DNA of 64,000 bases, from contig NZ_BCMS01000001.1 of assembly GCF_001485435.1 (NCBI RefSeq), positions 815,501 through 879,500 on the forward strand, in the 5' to 3' direction. Source of the DNA: Deinococcus grandis (GTDB lineage: Bacteria; Deinococcota; Deinococci; Deinococcales; Deinococcaceae). Below the pieces are notes generated by a model. It had not been told where the DNA came from. It saw only the letters and a list, made by a program, of their open reading frames with translations, and did no database searches. The translations under genes and the position numbers were made by a program. Positions 29,889-40,819 of this stretch are shown here, one piece after another. The first letter of the stretch is position 1, and the number at the start of each line of letters is the position of its first letter.

Positions 29889-29916
29889 GAGGTGGTCCGG
29901 TTCCCCAGACCACCTC
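29889..29916. terminator. Stem-loop between convergent genes
   Basis: GAGGTGGTC/GACCACCTC, perfect 9-bp stem, 10-base loop, between the acyl-CoA dehydrogenase and the DUF4384 gene. Likely bidirectional, though without T runs. Confidence 0.55.
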
Positions 29917-29932
29917 CTGTCAGGTTGACCGC

Positions 29933-30853
29933 TCAGCGGCGCTCGACCTTCACCTCGACGCGGTTGCCCTTGCGTTTCACGGTCAGTTCGGCCTTCCCGC
30001 CGTTCGCGCGGCGGTACTCGCTCTTGACCTCGCTGGGCTTGCTCTTCAGTTCCGTCAGGGTGTAGCCCTCGGCGCGCAGGAACGCCGCGTACCGGTCATG
30101 CAGGGCGCGCAGGTCCGCCTGGTTGTCCACGACCGCGCTCCACTCGCGCGCCGAACCCCACGGGCTGGCGGGCGCCTTGGGCTGCACCGTCACCGACAGC
30201 GCCTGCGCGGTGCGGGGCGCGGGCTGGGTCGCGACGGGCGCCGGGGCGGGCGCCGTGCGCAGCGGCGCGGCTGCCGCCGGAGCGGCCACCGCATAGAAGG
30301 CCGTGTCCGTCACCCAGCTCGACTGCGGGACGGGCGTCACCACGATGCTCAGCGCCTGCGCCAGCCCCTGCTGCCCGGTCACGGACACCGACGCGAACGA
30401 ATTCTGCGACCTGAACGTCGCGATCTGATCCAGGTTCAGCGGCGCGCGGCTCGCCAGGGCCAGCACCTTGTTCACGCCGTACGGCGCGGCGATGTCGAAC
30501 GTGAAGGGATCACCGGCGCTGGGGAAGGCCTTGACGGTATTCGCCTTCAGGAAGTTCGCGCCCCCCTGGAACCGGTTGGGCAGGATCAGGTCCACCTGCC
30601 CCTGCGGGTCCACGTTGAACAGGTACACGTACGCGTCCTGGTTCACGCTGGTGAACAGGCGGATCTTCTCGCCGGGGCGGTACGCGGGCGTGCCCGCACC
30701 GCTGCTGTCCCGGTCCGTCCAGACCTTCACGTTCAGGTCCGTCTGCACCGGGTTGACGATGATGCTCTGGGCACTCAGGGTCGGGGCGGCCAGCGCGGGC
30801 GCACCCAGGCCCAGCGCGGCGCTCAGCAGAGTCAGGGAGAGTTTCGCGTTCAT
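29933..30853 (-). CDS. Secreted DUF4384-domain protein
   Basis: 306 residues. ATG 30853 has GGAGGG 3-8 bases upstream. Signal peptide to about residue 21 (ALAAPTL). The DUF4384 region spans about 45-140 (YRPGEKIRLFTSVNQDAYVYLFN, GQVDLILPN). Then comes a Pro/Ala linker and a C-terminal basic beta/alpha domain (YTLTELKSKPSEVKSEYRRANGG, VEVKVERR). Such domains occur in exported proteins linked to S-layer or surface functions of deinococci; the exact role is unknown. Confidence 0.8.
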   Translation of the reverse strand: MNAKLSLTLLSAALGLGAPALAAPTLSAQSIIVNPVQTDLNVKVWTDRDSSGAGTPAYRPGEKIRLFTSVNQDAYVYLFNVDPQGQVDLILPNRFQGGANFLKANTVKAFPSAGDPFTFDIAAPYGVNKVLALASRAPLNLDQIATFRSQNSFASVSVTGQQGLAQALSIVVTPVPQSSWVTDTAFYAVAAPAAAAPLRTAPAPAPVATQPAPRTAQALSVTVQPKAPASPWGSAREWSAVVDNQADLRALHDRYAAFLRAEGYTLTELKSKPSEVKSEYRRANGGKAELTVKRKGNRVEVKVERR

Positions 30854-30989
30854 GCCCTCCATCCTGCCCGCCCGGCGTGACCCCAGGCTGACCGGGGCAT
30901 CAGGACAACCGGCCCTGCCTTTCACGTCCGCCTCATGCGCCCGGCGCGGCCACCACACGCCCGCGCTTGAGGGGGCCGCCCCGCCCCCC

Positions 30990-30995
30990 TAGAAT
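30990..30995 (+). promoter_or_regulatory. -10 box TAGAAT, leaderless GTG start
   Basis: TAGAAT ends 7 bases before GTG 31003, with no ribosome site. This decides the start of the sensor gene in favour of GTG 31003 over an upstream ATG. Confidence 0.55.
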
Positions 30996-31002
30996 CGGGA
31001 AC

Positions 31003-31548
31003 GTGACCCTGCCCCACCTCGCCCGACTGGCCCTGAGTGTGCTGCTGCTGCACTCCGCGGCGGCACAGACCTGGGGCGCCCCCGCCAGCTGGAAGCCCTT
31101 CACGTACGCCCGCGCCGCCCAGCCCACCCCGGTCCGCAAGCCCGGCGAGCGGATCATGCTGGAACTCGACGGCACGACCGGCACCCTGAAACTCACCCTG
31201 CGGCAGCTGCAGGCCATGCCCGCCATGCGCTACGCCACCCTGCACCGCCAGCTGAAACAGACCTTCACGTACCAGGGCGTCACGCTGCGCGACCTCGCCG
31301 CGCGCGGCGGCTTCGCCGGGAAGGACCTGCGCGTGTACGCCAGCAACGGGTACTTCACGACCATCAAGGCCAGCGACTACATGAACGAACCGATCATGCT
31401 CGCCTACAGCGCCGACGGGCAGGCCATCACGACCCTGCAGAAGGGCCCGCTGACCGTCGTGCTGCCCGCCCAGCCTGCGCGGCTGCACACCGGGGAGTAC
31501 AGCGCGGCCTGGGTGTGGTACGTCGAGCGCATCGCCCCGCTGAAATGA
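31003..31548 (+). CDS. Secreted sulfite-oxidase-fold (Moco-domain-like) protein without cysteine
   Basis: 181 residues with a signal peptide (LARLALSVLLLHSAAAQ). The body resembles small oxidoreductase molybdopterin-binding domains: TLKLTLRQLQAMP, then QTFTYQGVTLRDLAARGG, VYASNGYFTTIKASDY, PIMLAYSADGQ and a C-terminal GEYSAAWVWYVERI. The family's Mo-ligating Cys, expected in the segment before the TYQGV motif, is absent; the protein has no Cys at all. Probably a non-catalytic extracytoplasmic binding or sensing domain. Its stop overlaps the ATG of the histidine kinase (ATGA). Confidence 0.72.
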   Translation: MTLPHLARLALSVLLLHSAAAQTWGAPASWKPFTYARAAQPTPVRKPGERIMLELDGTTGTLKLTLRQLQAMPAMRYATLHRQLKQTFTYQGVTLRDLAARGGFAGKDLRVYASNGYFTTIKASDYMNEPIMLAYSADGQAITTLQKGPLTVVLPAQPARLHTGEYSAAWVWYVERIAPLK

Positions 31549-32789
31549 CCGCCCGGCCCGCCCACCCCCGCCGTGAACTGCTGCGTGAACTGCTGCTGGC
31601 GCTGCTGCCCCTGCTGGCCACCGTCACGCTGCTGGCCCTGGCCACCCAGCCCGCGTACATCGCCCTGACGAATGGCGGCAAGGGGCTCAGCCCCTACGCG
31701 TACCAGGGACTGGTGCAAGACGTGCTGCAGTACCGCGTTGCGCTGGTCAATCCACAGGCCACCCCCGAGGAACGCGAGGTGCGGTACCAGCAGGCATTGA
31801 GCAGCGCCAGCAACCGGCGGCAGTTCGTCCTGCTCGACAGCGTCGAGTCGTGGGGGGAATTCCGCCTGCTGAACGTCCAGCGTGATCTGGAACGGCGCAC
31901 GCTGGCAGGGGCGGAGCGCGCGGCGGATGAGGCTATCGCGCTGAACAACCTCGTGCGGGACTACAGCGCTGACCAGGGCGCCACCTACGAGCGGGCGTTC
32001 CTCGAACTGCGCCGCGCCCTGATCGGCAGCGCGATCTTCTCGGGGCTGCTGAGTCTGGTGCTGATCCTGCGCGCCCTGCTGCTGTGGCGCGCCGACCGGG
32101 TGCGGGCGCAGCGGCGTGAGGACCGTCAACGTGAGGCGCTGCGGCTGGCCAGTCACGAGATGCGCCGTCCCCTGCAGGCGCTGCTGCTGGCCGCCGACGC
32201 CCTGCGGTCCGCGCGGGACGAGGGCATGCAGCAGCGTCTGCTGACGCAGATCGAGGACAGCGCCGCGCAACTGGCCAGCCGCGCGGACCTGACCCGCCTG
32301 AACGACCTGTACCTGGACGTGACGCTGCGCGTGCAGCCCACGGACCTGGGGGAACTCGTGCGGCGCTTCTCGTCCAGCCGGGTGCACGTGACGGCGCCGT
32401 CGCCGCTGGTGTGGCCGGTGGATGCCAACCGCGTGCGGCAGATGCTGGAGAACCTCGTGGAGAACGCCGTGAAGTACACGCAGGGGACCGTGGAGGTCAC
32501 GCTGGACGCGCCGGGCGGCGCGCCGCGCGTGCAGGTGCGGGATCACGGGCCGGGCATCAGTGACGAGCTGCGCGGCCGGGTGTTCCTGCCGTACGAGCGT
32601 GGCCCGCAGAGCCTCGGGCCGGGCAGCGGGCTGGGGTTGCCGCTCGTGCGCCGCTACGCGCACGCGCACGGGGGGGACGTCATGCTGAACCACGCGCCCG
32701 GCGGTGGGCTGCTGATCACGTTGACGTTCGGGCAGGCGGCCACGCAGGTCGCCGCGCCCGTCCCAGTGCGGAAGCTGACGCCCGGCTGA
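31545..32789 (+). CDS. Membrane sensor histidine kinase
   Basis: 414 residues. Two membrane segments (about 11-35 and 162-185) enclose a 125-residue extracytoplasmic region. HisKA helix with phospho-acceptor His 204 in ASHEMRRPLQALL. HATPase with N box LENLVENAVKYT, G1 VRDHGPGIS and G2 GSGLGLPLVRRYA. All boxes intact. No response regulator is adjacent. Coupled to the upstream Moco-fold protein, which is the likely input partner. Confidence 0.9.
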   Translation: MTARPAHPRRELLRELLLALLPLLATVTLLALATQPAYIALTNGGKGLSPYAYQGLVQDVLQYRVALVNPQATPEEREVRYQQALSSASNRRQFVLLDSVESWGEFRLLNVQRDLERRTLAGAERAADEAIALNNLVRDYSADQGATYERAFLELRRALIGSAIFSGLLSLVLILRALLLWRADRVRAQRREDRQREALRLASHEMRRPLQALLLAADALRSARDEGMQQRLLTQIEDSAAQLASRADLTRLNDLYLDVTLRVQPTDLGELVRRFSSSRVHVTAPSPLVWPVDANRVRQMLENLVENAVKYTQGTVEVTLDAPGGAPRVQVRDHGPGISDELRGRVFLPYERGPQSLGPGSGLGLPLVRRYAHAHGGDVMLNHAPGGGLLITLTFGQAATQVAAPVPVRKLTPG

Positions 32790-32842
32790 TCTTCACGGGC
32801 ACTTCACAGCAGGCGGCCTTCAGGATCTCTTAAGCTTGCGGG

Positions 32843-33826
32843 GTGCCCGCCGTGCGACTCTGCCTGACCGTTCTGGCCCTCCTCACGCTGGGGCAGTCCG
32901 CCCGGTCCCAGAGCACCGAGCTGTTCCGCGTGGGCTACAGCGCCAGCGCGGACCACCTCGCGCCGCTGACCGTCACGCTGCGCGTCACGCACCCCGCCGG
33001 GTACACGGTCGCCTGGGCGTTCGGGGACGGCGCCACCGGCAGCGGCGCCCAGGTGACCCACACGTTCTACCGGCCCGGCACGTACCAGATTCAGGTGTCG
33101 ATGCTGAACGCGCAGGGCCGCGCCGTGGGCCGCACCGAGATCCCCATGCAGGTGCGCGGCAGCGGCGCCGAACGCGCCGAACTGACCGTCCTGCACGCCG
33201 CCGACGGCACCGTGCGCCTGAGCGGCCTGGGCAGCGTCCTGTACCGCCCGGAACCCGTCCGGGTGCTGCTGAACGGCCGTGAGATCAGCGCCGCGGGGCG
33301 CCTGAGCGGCGGCGCGAACACGGCCACCGCGCAGGCCACGACCAGCGCCGGGCAGACCGTGCAGCGCACCCTGACCCTGACCGGCGCGGCCCTGACCACC
33401 AGCCTGCCCTTCGACAGCGAGGTCCTGCGCCTCACCAACCAGGCCCGCGCGCAGGGCTGGAACTGCGACACCAGACGCCCCGGCGGGCCCGCCCGCCCCC
33501 CCCTGAAAGGCGACGCGACCCTGGACGTGGCCGCGCAGGCCCAGTCGGCAGGCATGGCGCTGTACGGGTACTTCGACCACGCCAGTGCACTCGACGGCAG
33601 CACCCCCATGCGGCGCGTGCAGGCCGCCGGGATGAACCCCACCAGCGTCGCGGAGAACATCGCCGCCGGGCAGCAGACGCCGCAGGAGGTCGTGGACGCG
33701 TGGCTGCGCAGCCCCGGCCACTGCCGCAACATCATGGGGGACTTCACGCTGGTCGGCCTGAGCTACGTGCAGCGCCCCGGCACGAAATTCACTCGCTATT
33801 GGACGCAGGTGTTCGCCCGGCCCTGA
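32843..33826 (+). CDS. Secreted protein with PKD and CAP (SCP/PR1) domains
   Basis: 327 residues, GTG 32843 preceded by TAAGCT 7 bases upstream. Signal peptide to about 22. PKD-like domain at about 40-95 (AWAFGDGATGSGAQVTHTF, GTYQIQVSM). C-terminal CAP domain from about 195: VLRLTNQARAQGW, GYFDHASALDGSTPMRR, VAENIAAG and WLRSPGHCRNIM, including the conserved His/Glu residues. Bacterial CAP proteins are secreted, and their biochemical role is often unknown. The last 38 bases overlap the convergent DoxX gene. Confidence 0.88.
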   Translation: MPAVRLCLTVLALLTLGQSARSQSTELFRVGYSASADHLAPLTVTLRVTHPAGYTVAWAFGDGATGSGAQVTHTFYRPGTYQIQVSMLNAQGRAVGRTEIPMQVRGSGAERAELTVLHAADGTVRLSGLGSVLYRPEPVRVLLNGREISAAGRLSGGANTATAQATTSAGQTVQRTLTLTGAALTTSLPFDSEVLRLTNQARAQGWNCDTRRPGGPARPPLKGDATLDVAAQAQSAGMALYGYFDHASALDGSTPMRRVQAAGMNPTSVAENIAAGQQTPQEVVDAWLRSPGHCRNIMGDFTLVGLSYVQRPGTKFTRYWTQVFARP

Positions 33827-34211
33827 CCCTGTCGGGGCGGCCCGCGCGCCACACGGCCCACATCAGCAGCGGTTGCAGCGGCAGTCGCCCCCACACCACC
33901 CATGGACTGATCCGGAACCGCCCGGGGTCCTGCGCCATCCAGACGTTCGCGGGGTAGACCGCCACCAGCAGCGCCAGCAGGCCCCAGCGGGCGGGGGGGC
34001 GGGTGCGCGGGTGCAGCAGGCCCAGCCCGCCCAGAAGTTCCGCCGCGCCGCTGATCAGGGTCGCCTGCCGCGCCGTCAGGGGCACCCAGGGCGGCACGAT
34101 CTGGTCGAAGAAGCCGGGCGTCACGAAGTGCAGTGTGCCCGCCGTGACGAACAGTGCCGAGAGCAGCAGCGTCCCCACGCTTGGGCGGGCAGGCACAGGA
34201 GAGTCAGTCAC
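33789..34211 (-). CDS. DoxX-family membrane protein
   Basis: 140 residues. GTG 34211 follows TACCCT (34218-34223) by 6 bases. Four hydrophobic segments with the DoxX-like pattern LFVTAGTLHFVTPGFFDQIVPPWVP, GAAELLGGLGLL, YPANVWMAQDP. DoxX-like proteins are small quinone- or thiol-related membrane proteins; the function here is unknown. The 3' end overlaps the CAP gene on the opposite strand. Confidence 0.75.
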   Translation of the reverse strand: MTDSPVPARPSVGTLLLSALFVTAGTLHFVTPGFFDQIVPPWVPLTARQATLISGAAELLGGLGLLHPRTRPPARWGLLALLVAVYPANVWMAQDPGRFRISPWVVWGRLPLQPLLMWAVWRAGRPDRVRAGRTPASNSE

Positions 34212-34225
34212 CCGGACAGGGTACG

Positions 34226-34276
34226 CCCCCACAGCGAAGAGGGAGCCGCTGCGGGGCTCCCTCTTCGCTGTGGGGG
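34226..34276. terminator. 22-bp perfect stem-loop
   Basis: Arms 34226-34247 and 34255-34276 are perfectly complementary over 22 bases (CCCCCACAGCGAAGAGGG at the 5' side) with a 7-base loop. It sits between the stop of the 73-residue gene and the promoter of the DoxX gene, both on the minus strand. Confidence 0.75.
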
Positions 34277-34293
34277 TTCAGGTGGGTCGGCGG

Positions 34294-34515
34294 TCAGCCG
34301 TTGCTGGAGGGCACGCTGCGCGCTTCCGCGCGGTCCTTGAGTTCCTTGTCGCTCAGGCCGTCGTCGTTGTTGCGGGGCGCGTTGGCCTCGCGGTCGTTCG
34401 CGCTCTTCATGGACGGCCCGTTGTCGTGCTCGATCTCGTGGACTTCCTTCTTGTTGCGGTCGTAGTCCTGAGGCTGGCTGGTGTGCCCGCTGTTCTTGTC
34501 GTCCTTGTCTGGCAT
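34294..34515 (-). CDS. Small hydrophilic protein of unknown function
   Basis: 73 residues from ATG 34515, almost without hydrophobic residues and rich in Asp, Asn, Lys, Glu and Ser (MPDKDDKNSGHTSQPQDY, NKKEVHEIEHDNGP). The composition is that of intrinsically disordered, stress-related hydrophilins. A CACGCT box lies 6 bases before the ATG. Followed by a strong stem-loop. No family recognised; desiccation protection is possible but only by analogy. Confidence 0.65.
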   Translation of the reverse strand: MPDKDDKNSGHTSQPQDYDRNKKEVHEIEHDNGPSMKSANDREANAPRNNDDGLSDKELKDRAEARSVPSSNG

Positions 34516-34589
34516 GCGTCCAGCGTGGCAGGCGGGCGGGCGAGAACCCTCAGGGTCGCGTGAACGGCACTTGATCTCTGAAGCGAGCC

Positions 34590-35090
34590 TCAAGGGGCAG
34601 GCTGGGCGTATACCCGCACCCACGGGTGCGAGCCGTCCGGGTCCGTCCACGCCGCCTGCGCGCGGGCCAGGACGCGCCAGCCCTCGCGCTCGTACAGGCG
34701 GATGGCGGGCCCGCTGGTCTCGTTCACCTGCAGGACGCTGAACGCCTCGCGCGCCCGCGACTCGCTCAGCGCGTGCGAGAGCAGCGCCCGCGCGAGCCCC
34801 CGCCCCTGCGCGTCCGGACGGACGAACAGCCGCTTGACCTCCAGGATCTCGCCCGGCATGACCAGTTGCGCCGCCCAGGCCGGACGCGGTTCGGGCAGGG
34901 GCGCCAGCATGACCTGCCCCGCCGCGCGGCCCGCGTGTTCCGCCACCCAGGCCTCGCCGCGGCCCAGCACGAACGCTGCCGGATCATCCGGCCACACCGA
35001 CGGGTACCCGGACTGCTCGTGTACGGCGCGCAGGGCCGCCACGAGCGCGGGCAGATCGTCGGGCGTGCGGGGGCGCGGCGGGACGGTCAT
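34590..35090 (-). CDS. GNAT-family N-acetyltransferase
   Basis: 166 residues. ATG 35090 follows TACACT by 6 bases. The acetyl-CoA loop is RPDAQGRGLARALL after VKRLFV, and motif B is AIRLYEREGW. The substrate is not predictable. Divergent from the metallophosphoesterase gene; the two leaderless promoters share a 35-bp gap. Confidence 0.88.
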   Translation of the reverse strand: MTVPPRPRTPDDLPALVAALRAVHEQSGYPSVWPDDPAAFVLGRGEAWVAEHAGRAAGQVMLAPLPEPRPAWAAQLVMPGEILEVKRLFVRPDAQGRGLARALLSHALSESRAREAFSVLQVNETSGPAIRLYEREGWRVLARAQAAWTDPDGSHPWVRVYAQPAP

Positions 35091-35125
35091 GCGCGGAGTG
35101 TAGCGCCGCGCTACGCTGCACCCTG

Positions 35126-35887
35126 ATGAGGCTCGCGGTGATCAGTGACGTGCACGGGAACGCCTTCGCGCTGGACGCGGTGCTGCGCGAGGTGCGCGCC
35201 GCCGCCCCGGACCTGATCGTGAACCTGGGCGATCAGGCCGAGGGCAGTGCCGACCCCGCCCGCGCGCTGGAGATGCAGGCGGAACTGGCCGCGGCGGGTG
35301 CGCTGGAGGTTCGGGGCAACAACGAGGAGAAACTCTGGCCTGGCGGGCGCCGCTCGGCGCTGTCACTGTCGTACGGGGCGTGGCTCACGGCGAATACCGA
35401 TCCGGCCCTGCTGGCGCGCGTGGCGGCCCTGCCCCTGACGGCCCGCGCGCTGGGCGGCGCGCTGCTGGCCTGCCACGGCACCCCGGACAGCGCGTGGCAC
35501 AGCCTGCTGTGGGTGTGGGATCACGGTGGGTTCTACCGGGCCCGCGATCCGCGTGAGCTGCGCGCGGCGCTGGACCCGCTGGGCGCGGAGGTCGTCCTGT
35601 GCGGACACACCCACCGCGCCGGGACGACCCGCGTGGGGAACACGCTGCTCGTGAACGCCGGGTCGGTCAGTGATCAGGTGGACGGCGACCCCCGCGCCCG
35701 CTGGACGCTGCTGGACCGCGCGAACGGCCAGTGGGCCGTCACCTTCCACGCCGTGCCGTACGACATCGAGGCCGCCGTGACCTGGGCCTGCACCCACACG
35801 CCCTTCGGGGACGGCGAGGCGAAACTGCTGCGCACCGGCACCATGGACGCCCGCGGGGACGGTGTGTGGGAGGGCCCGCAGCCCTGA
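35126..35887 (+). CDS. Calcineurin-like metallophosphoesterase (YfcE/MJ0936-type)
   Basis: 253 residues. Metal-binding motifs are complete: SDVHGN, NLGDQ, GNNE, CHGTP and GHTHRA. TACGCT lies 7 bases before ATG 35126. It probably hydrolyses phosphodiesters with a dinuclear metal centre; the cellular substrate is unknown. Confidence 0.9.
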   Translation: MRLAVISDVHGNAFALDAVLREVRAAAPDLIVNLGDQAEGSADPARALEMQAELAAAGALEVRGNNEEKLWPGGRRSALSLSYGAWLTANTDPALLARVAALPLTARALGGALLACHGTPDSAWHSLLWVWDHGGFYRARDPRELRAALDPLGAEVVLCGHTHRAGTTRVGNTLLVNAGSVSDQVDGDPRARWTLLDRANGQWAVTFHAVPYDIEAAVTWACTHTPFGDGEAKLLRTGTMDARGDGVWEGPQP

Positions 35888-35908
35888 CGGTGTACGCTGC
35901 ACGCATGC

Positions 35909-36036
35909 TGATACGGATTCCGTCTGTTCCGTTGACAACCCGCGAAGGCACCGGGTTGCCAACTCCACGCCCGGAACCCGTTTCTCTCCTGCTCGCTTCG
36001 CTCGGGTTGAAAGCTTTTACAAACCTCTCAACCGGA
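35909..36036 (+). repeat. Interspersed repeat, copy C
   Basis: GATACGGATTCCGTCTG, stem GTTGACAACCCG/CGGGTTGCCAAC (35931-35942 with 35952-35963), CCACGCCCGGAACCCG, GCTCGCTTCGCTCGG, then hairpin GGTTGAAAG/CTCTCAACC. Inserted between a TACGCT-ATG leaderless start (ATG 35905) and the gene at 36043; its end supplies that gene's GGAGGT ribosome site. Confidence 0.9.
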
Positions 36037-36042
36037 GGTCGT

Positions 36043-37119
36043 ATGAGATGGATGTTCACCGCCGCCCTCGTCCTCGGTGCGGGCGCGCAGGCTGCCGGGT
36101 GCGGCGGCACCGAGGGAATGCCCGACTGGGCGCGCGCCGGGACGTTCCGGGGCACCCTCGGGACGCTGCCGGTCGCGCTGAGTCTGGACCCGAAGGGCGA
36201 GTCCCGGTACTTCTACGAGGGCCGCAGCCTCGACCTGCTCCTGGAGGCGCGGCGCAGCGGGAACGCGCTGGTGCTGGAGGAACGAGTGCGCCGTGAACTG
36301 GGCGGCGAAGCGGTCGTGACCGGTTGCTTCAGCCTGATGCCCGCCCCGGGCGGCCTGAAGGGGACGTGGCAGGCGCCGGGTGCCGCCCGGCCGCAGGAGG
36401 TCACCCTGACCCCGCTGGACGCCGCGCGCCTGCCGCTGCGGCTGCCCCTCTCGCCGGGCCTGAGTGTGCTGCGCCGCGAGGACCCGCTGGCGTTCCTGAA
36501 ACTGAACCGCGCCTGGGTCACGCTGCCCGGAGGCCGGGCGGTGCGTGAGCCGCTGTCCGGCGTGACATACCCGCGCGTGCCCGGCGCGAGCAGCGCGCTG
36601 AACGCCGCACTGCAGGACCGGCAGCTGCGCCACGCGGCGGACGCCCTGGACTGCCGCGCCCTGCTGCCCGAATCGGCCCAGAAGAACCCGGAGAACGGCT
36701 ATACCCTGAGTGCCGGTCTCACCCTGTCGAACGCCCGCCTGCTCAGCCTGCGCGAGGACGTGAATTACTACTGCGGCGGCGCGCACCCCGACAACTGGAC
36801 CGAGGGCGTCATCCTGGACCGCGCCACGGGCCGCGCCGTCCCGCTGACCACCCTGTTCCCGAAACTGGGCGCCGCGCGGCAGAAGACGCTGTACCTGTCG
36901 GCCGTGAAGGCGAAGGTGGACGCCGAGTGCCTGAACGTCCTGCGTGAAGACGCCGACGAGTTCACCGCATACCTGAGCGCTGCCGGGGTGCATCTGACGC
37001 CCACTGATCTGCCACACGTCGTGGGTGTGTGCGCCGAGACCGTCACGCTGCCGTACGCGACGCTGCGCGGCGACGCGAACCTCGGCAGCCCGCTCGTGAA
37101 GACGCTGTACCCGAAATAG
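36043..37119 (+). CDS. Secreted protein, DUF3298/RsiV-like C-terminus
   Basis: 358 residues. ATG 36043 has CCGGAGGT upstream, part of the repeat. The frame continues back through the repeat to ATG 35905. Signal peptide MRWMFTAALVLGAGAQA. The C-terminal 150 residues have the DUF3298-type pattern (NPENGYTLSAGLTLSNARLLSL, VNYYCGGAHPDNW, ILDRATGRAVPLTTLF, then CAETVTLPY). The N-terminal part is a beta-rich domain measuring about 130 residues. Function unknown; related domains occur in anti-sigma and envelope proteins. Confidence 0.78.
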   Translation: MRWMFTAALVLGAGAQAAGCGGTEGMPDWARAGTFRGTLGTLPVALSLDPKGESRYFYEGRSLDLLLEARRSGNALVLEERVRRELGGEAVVTGCFSLMPAPGGLKGTWQAPGAARPQEVTLTPLDAARLPLRLPLSPGLSVLRREDPLAFLKLNRAWVTLPGGRAVREPLSGVTYPRVPGASSALNAALQDRQLRHAADALDCRALLPESAQKNPENGYTLSAGLTLSNARLLSLREDVNYYCGGAHPDNWTEGVILDRATGRAVPLTTLFPKLGAARQKTLYLSAVKAKVDAECLNVLREDADEFTAYLSAAGVHLTPTDLPHVVGVCAETVTLPYATLRGDANLGSPLVKTLYPK

Positions 37120-37129
37120 GCCATGCAGA

Positions 37130-37165
37130 GAAGCGCCCCCGCCGGTGCATCGGCGGGGGCGCTTC
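37130..37165. terminator. Bidirectional terminator hairpin
   Basis: GAAGCGCCCCCGCC (37130-37143) pairs with GGCGGGGGCGCTTC (37152-37165), loop GGTGCATC. Lies between convergent genes. Confidence 0.7.
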
Positions 37166-37177
37166 CAGGTGCGTCGG

Positions 37178-37867
<690 letters not shown>

Positions 37868-37951
37868 ACGCCTCAGACTACGCGGTGACCACACCGGAAG
37901 TTCCCGCAGGTGGTGAAGGCGGATTCACGTCCCGCCTCCACCCGATCATCC

Positions 37952-40815
<2,864 letters not shown>

Positions 40816-40819
<4 letters not shown>

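Noticed and set aside
33789..33826. 38-bp convergent gene overlap as evidence of a frameshift
   Set aside because: Both proteins end at family-typical places, so the overlap is simply compact packing.
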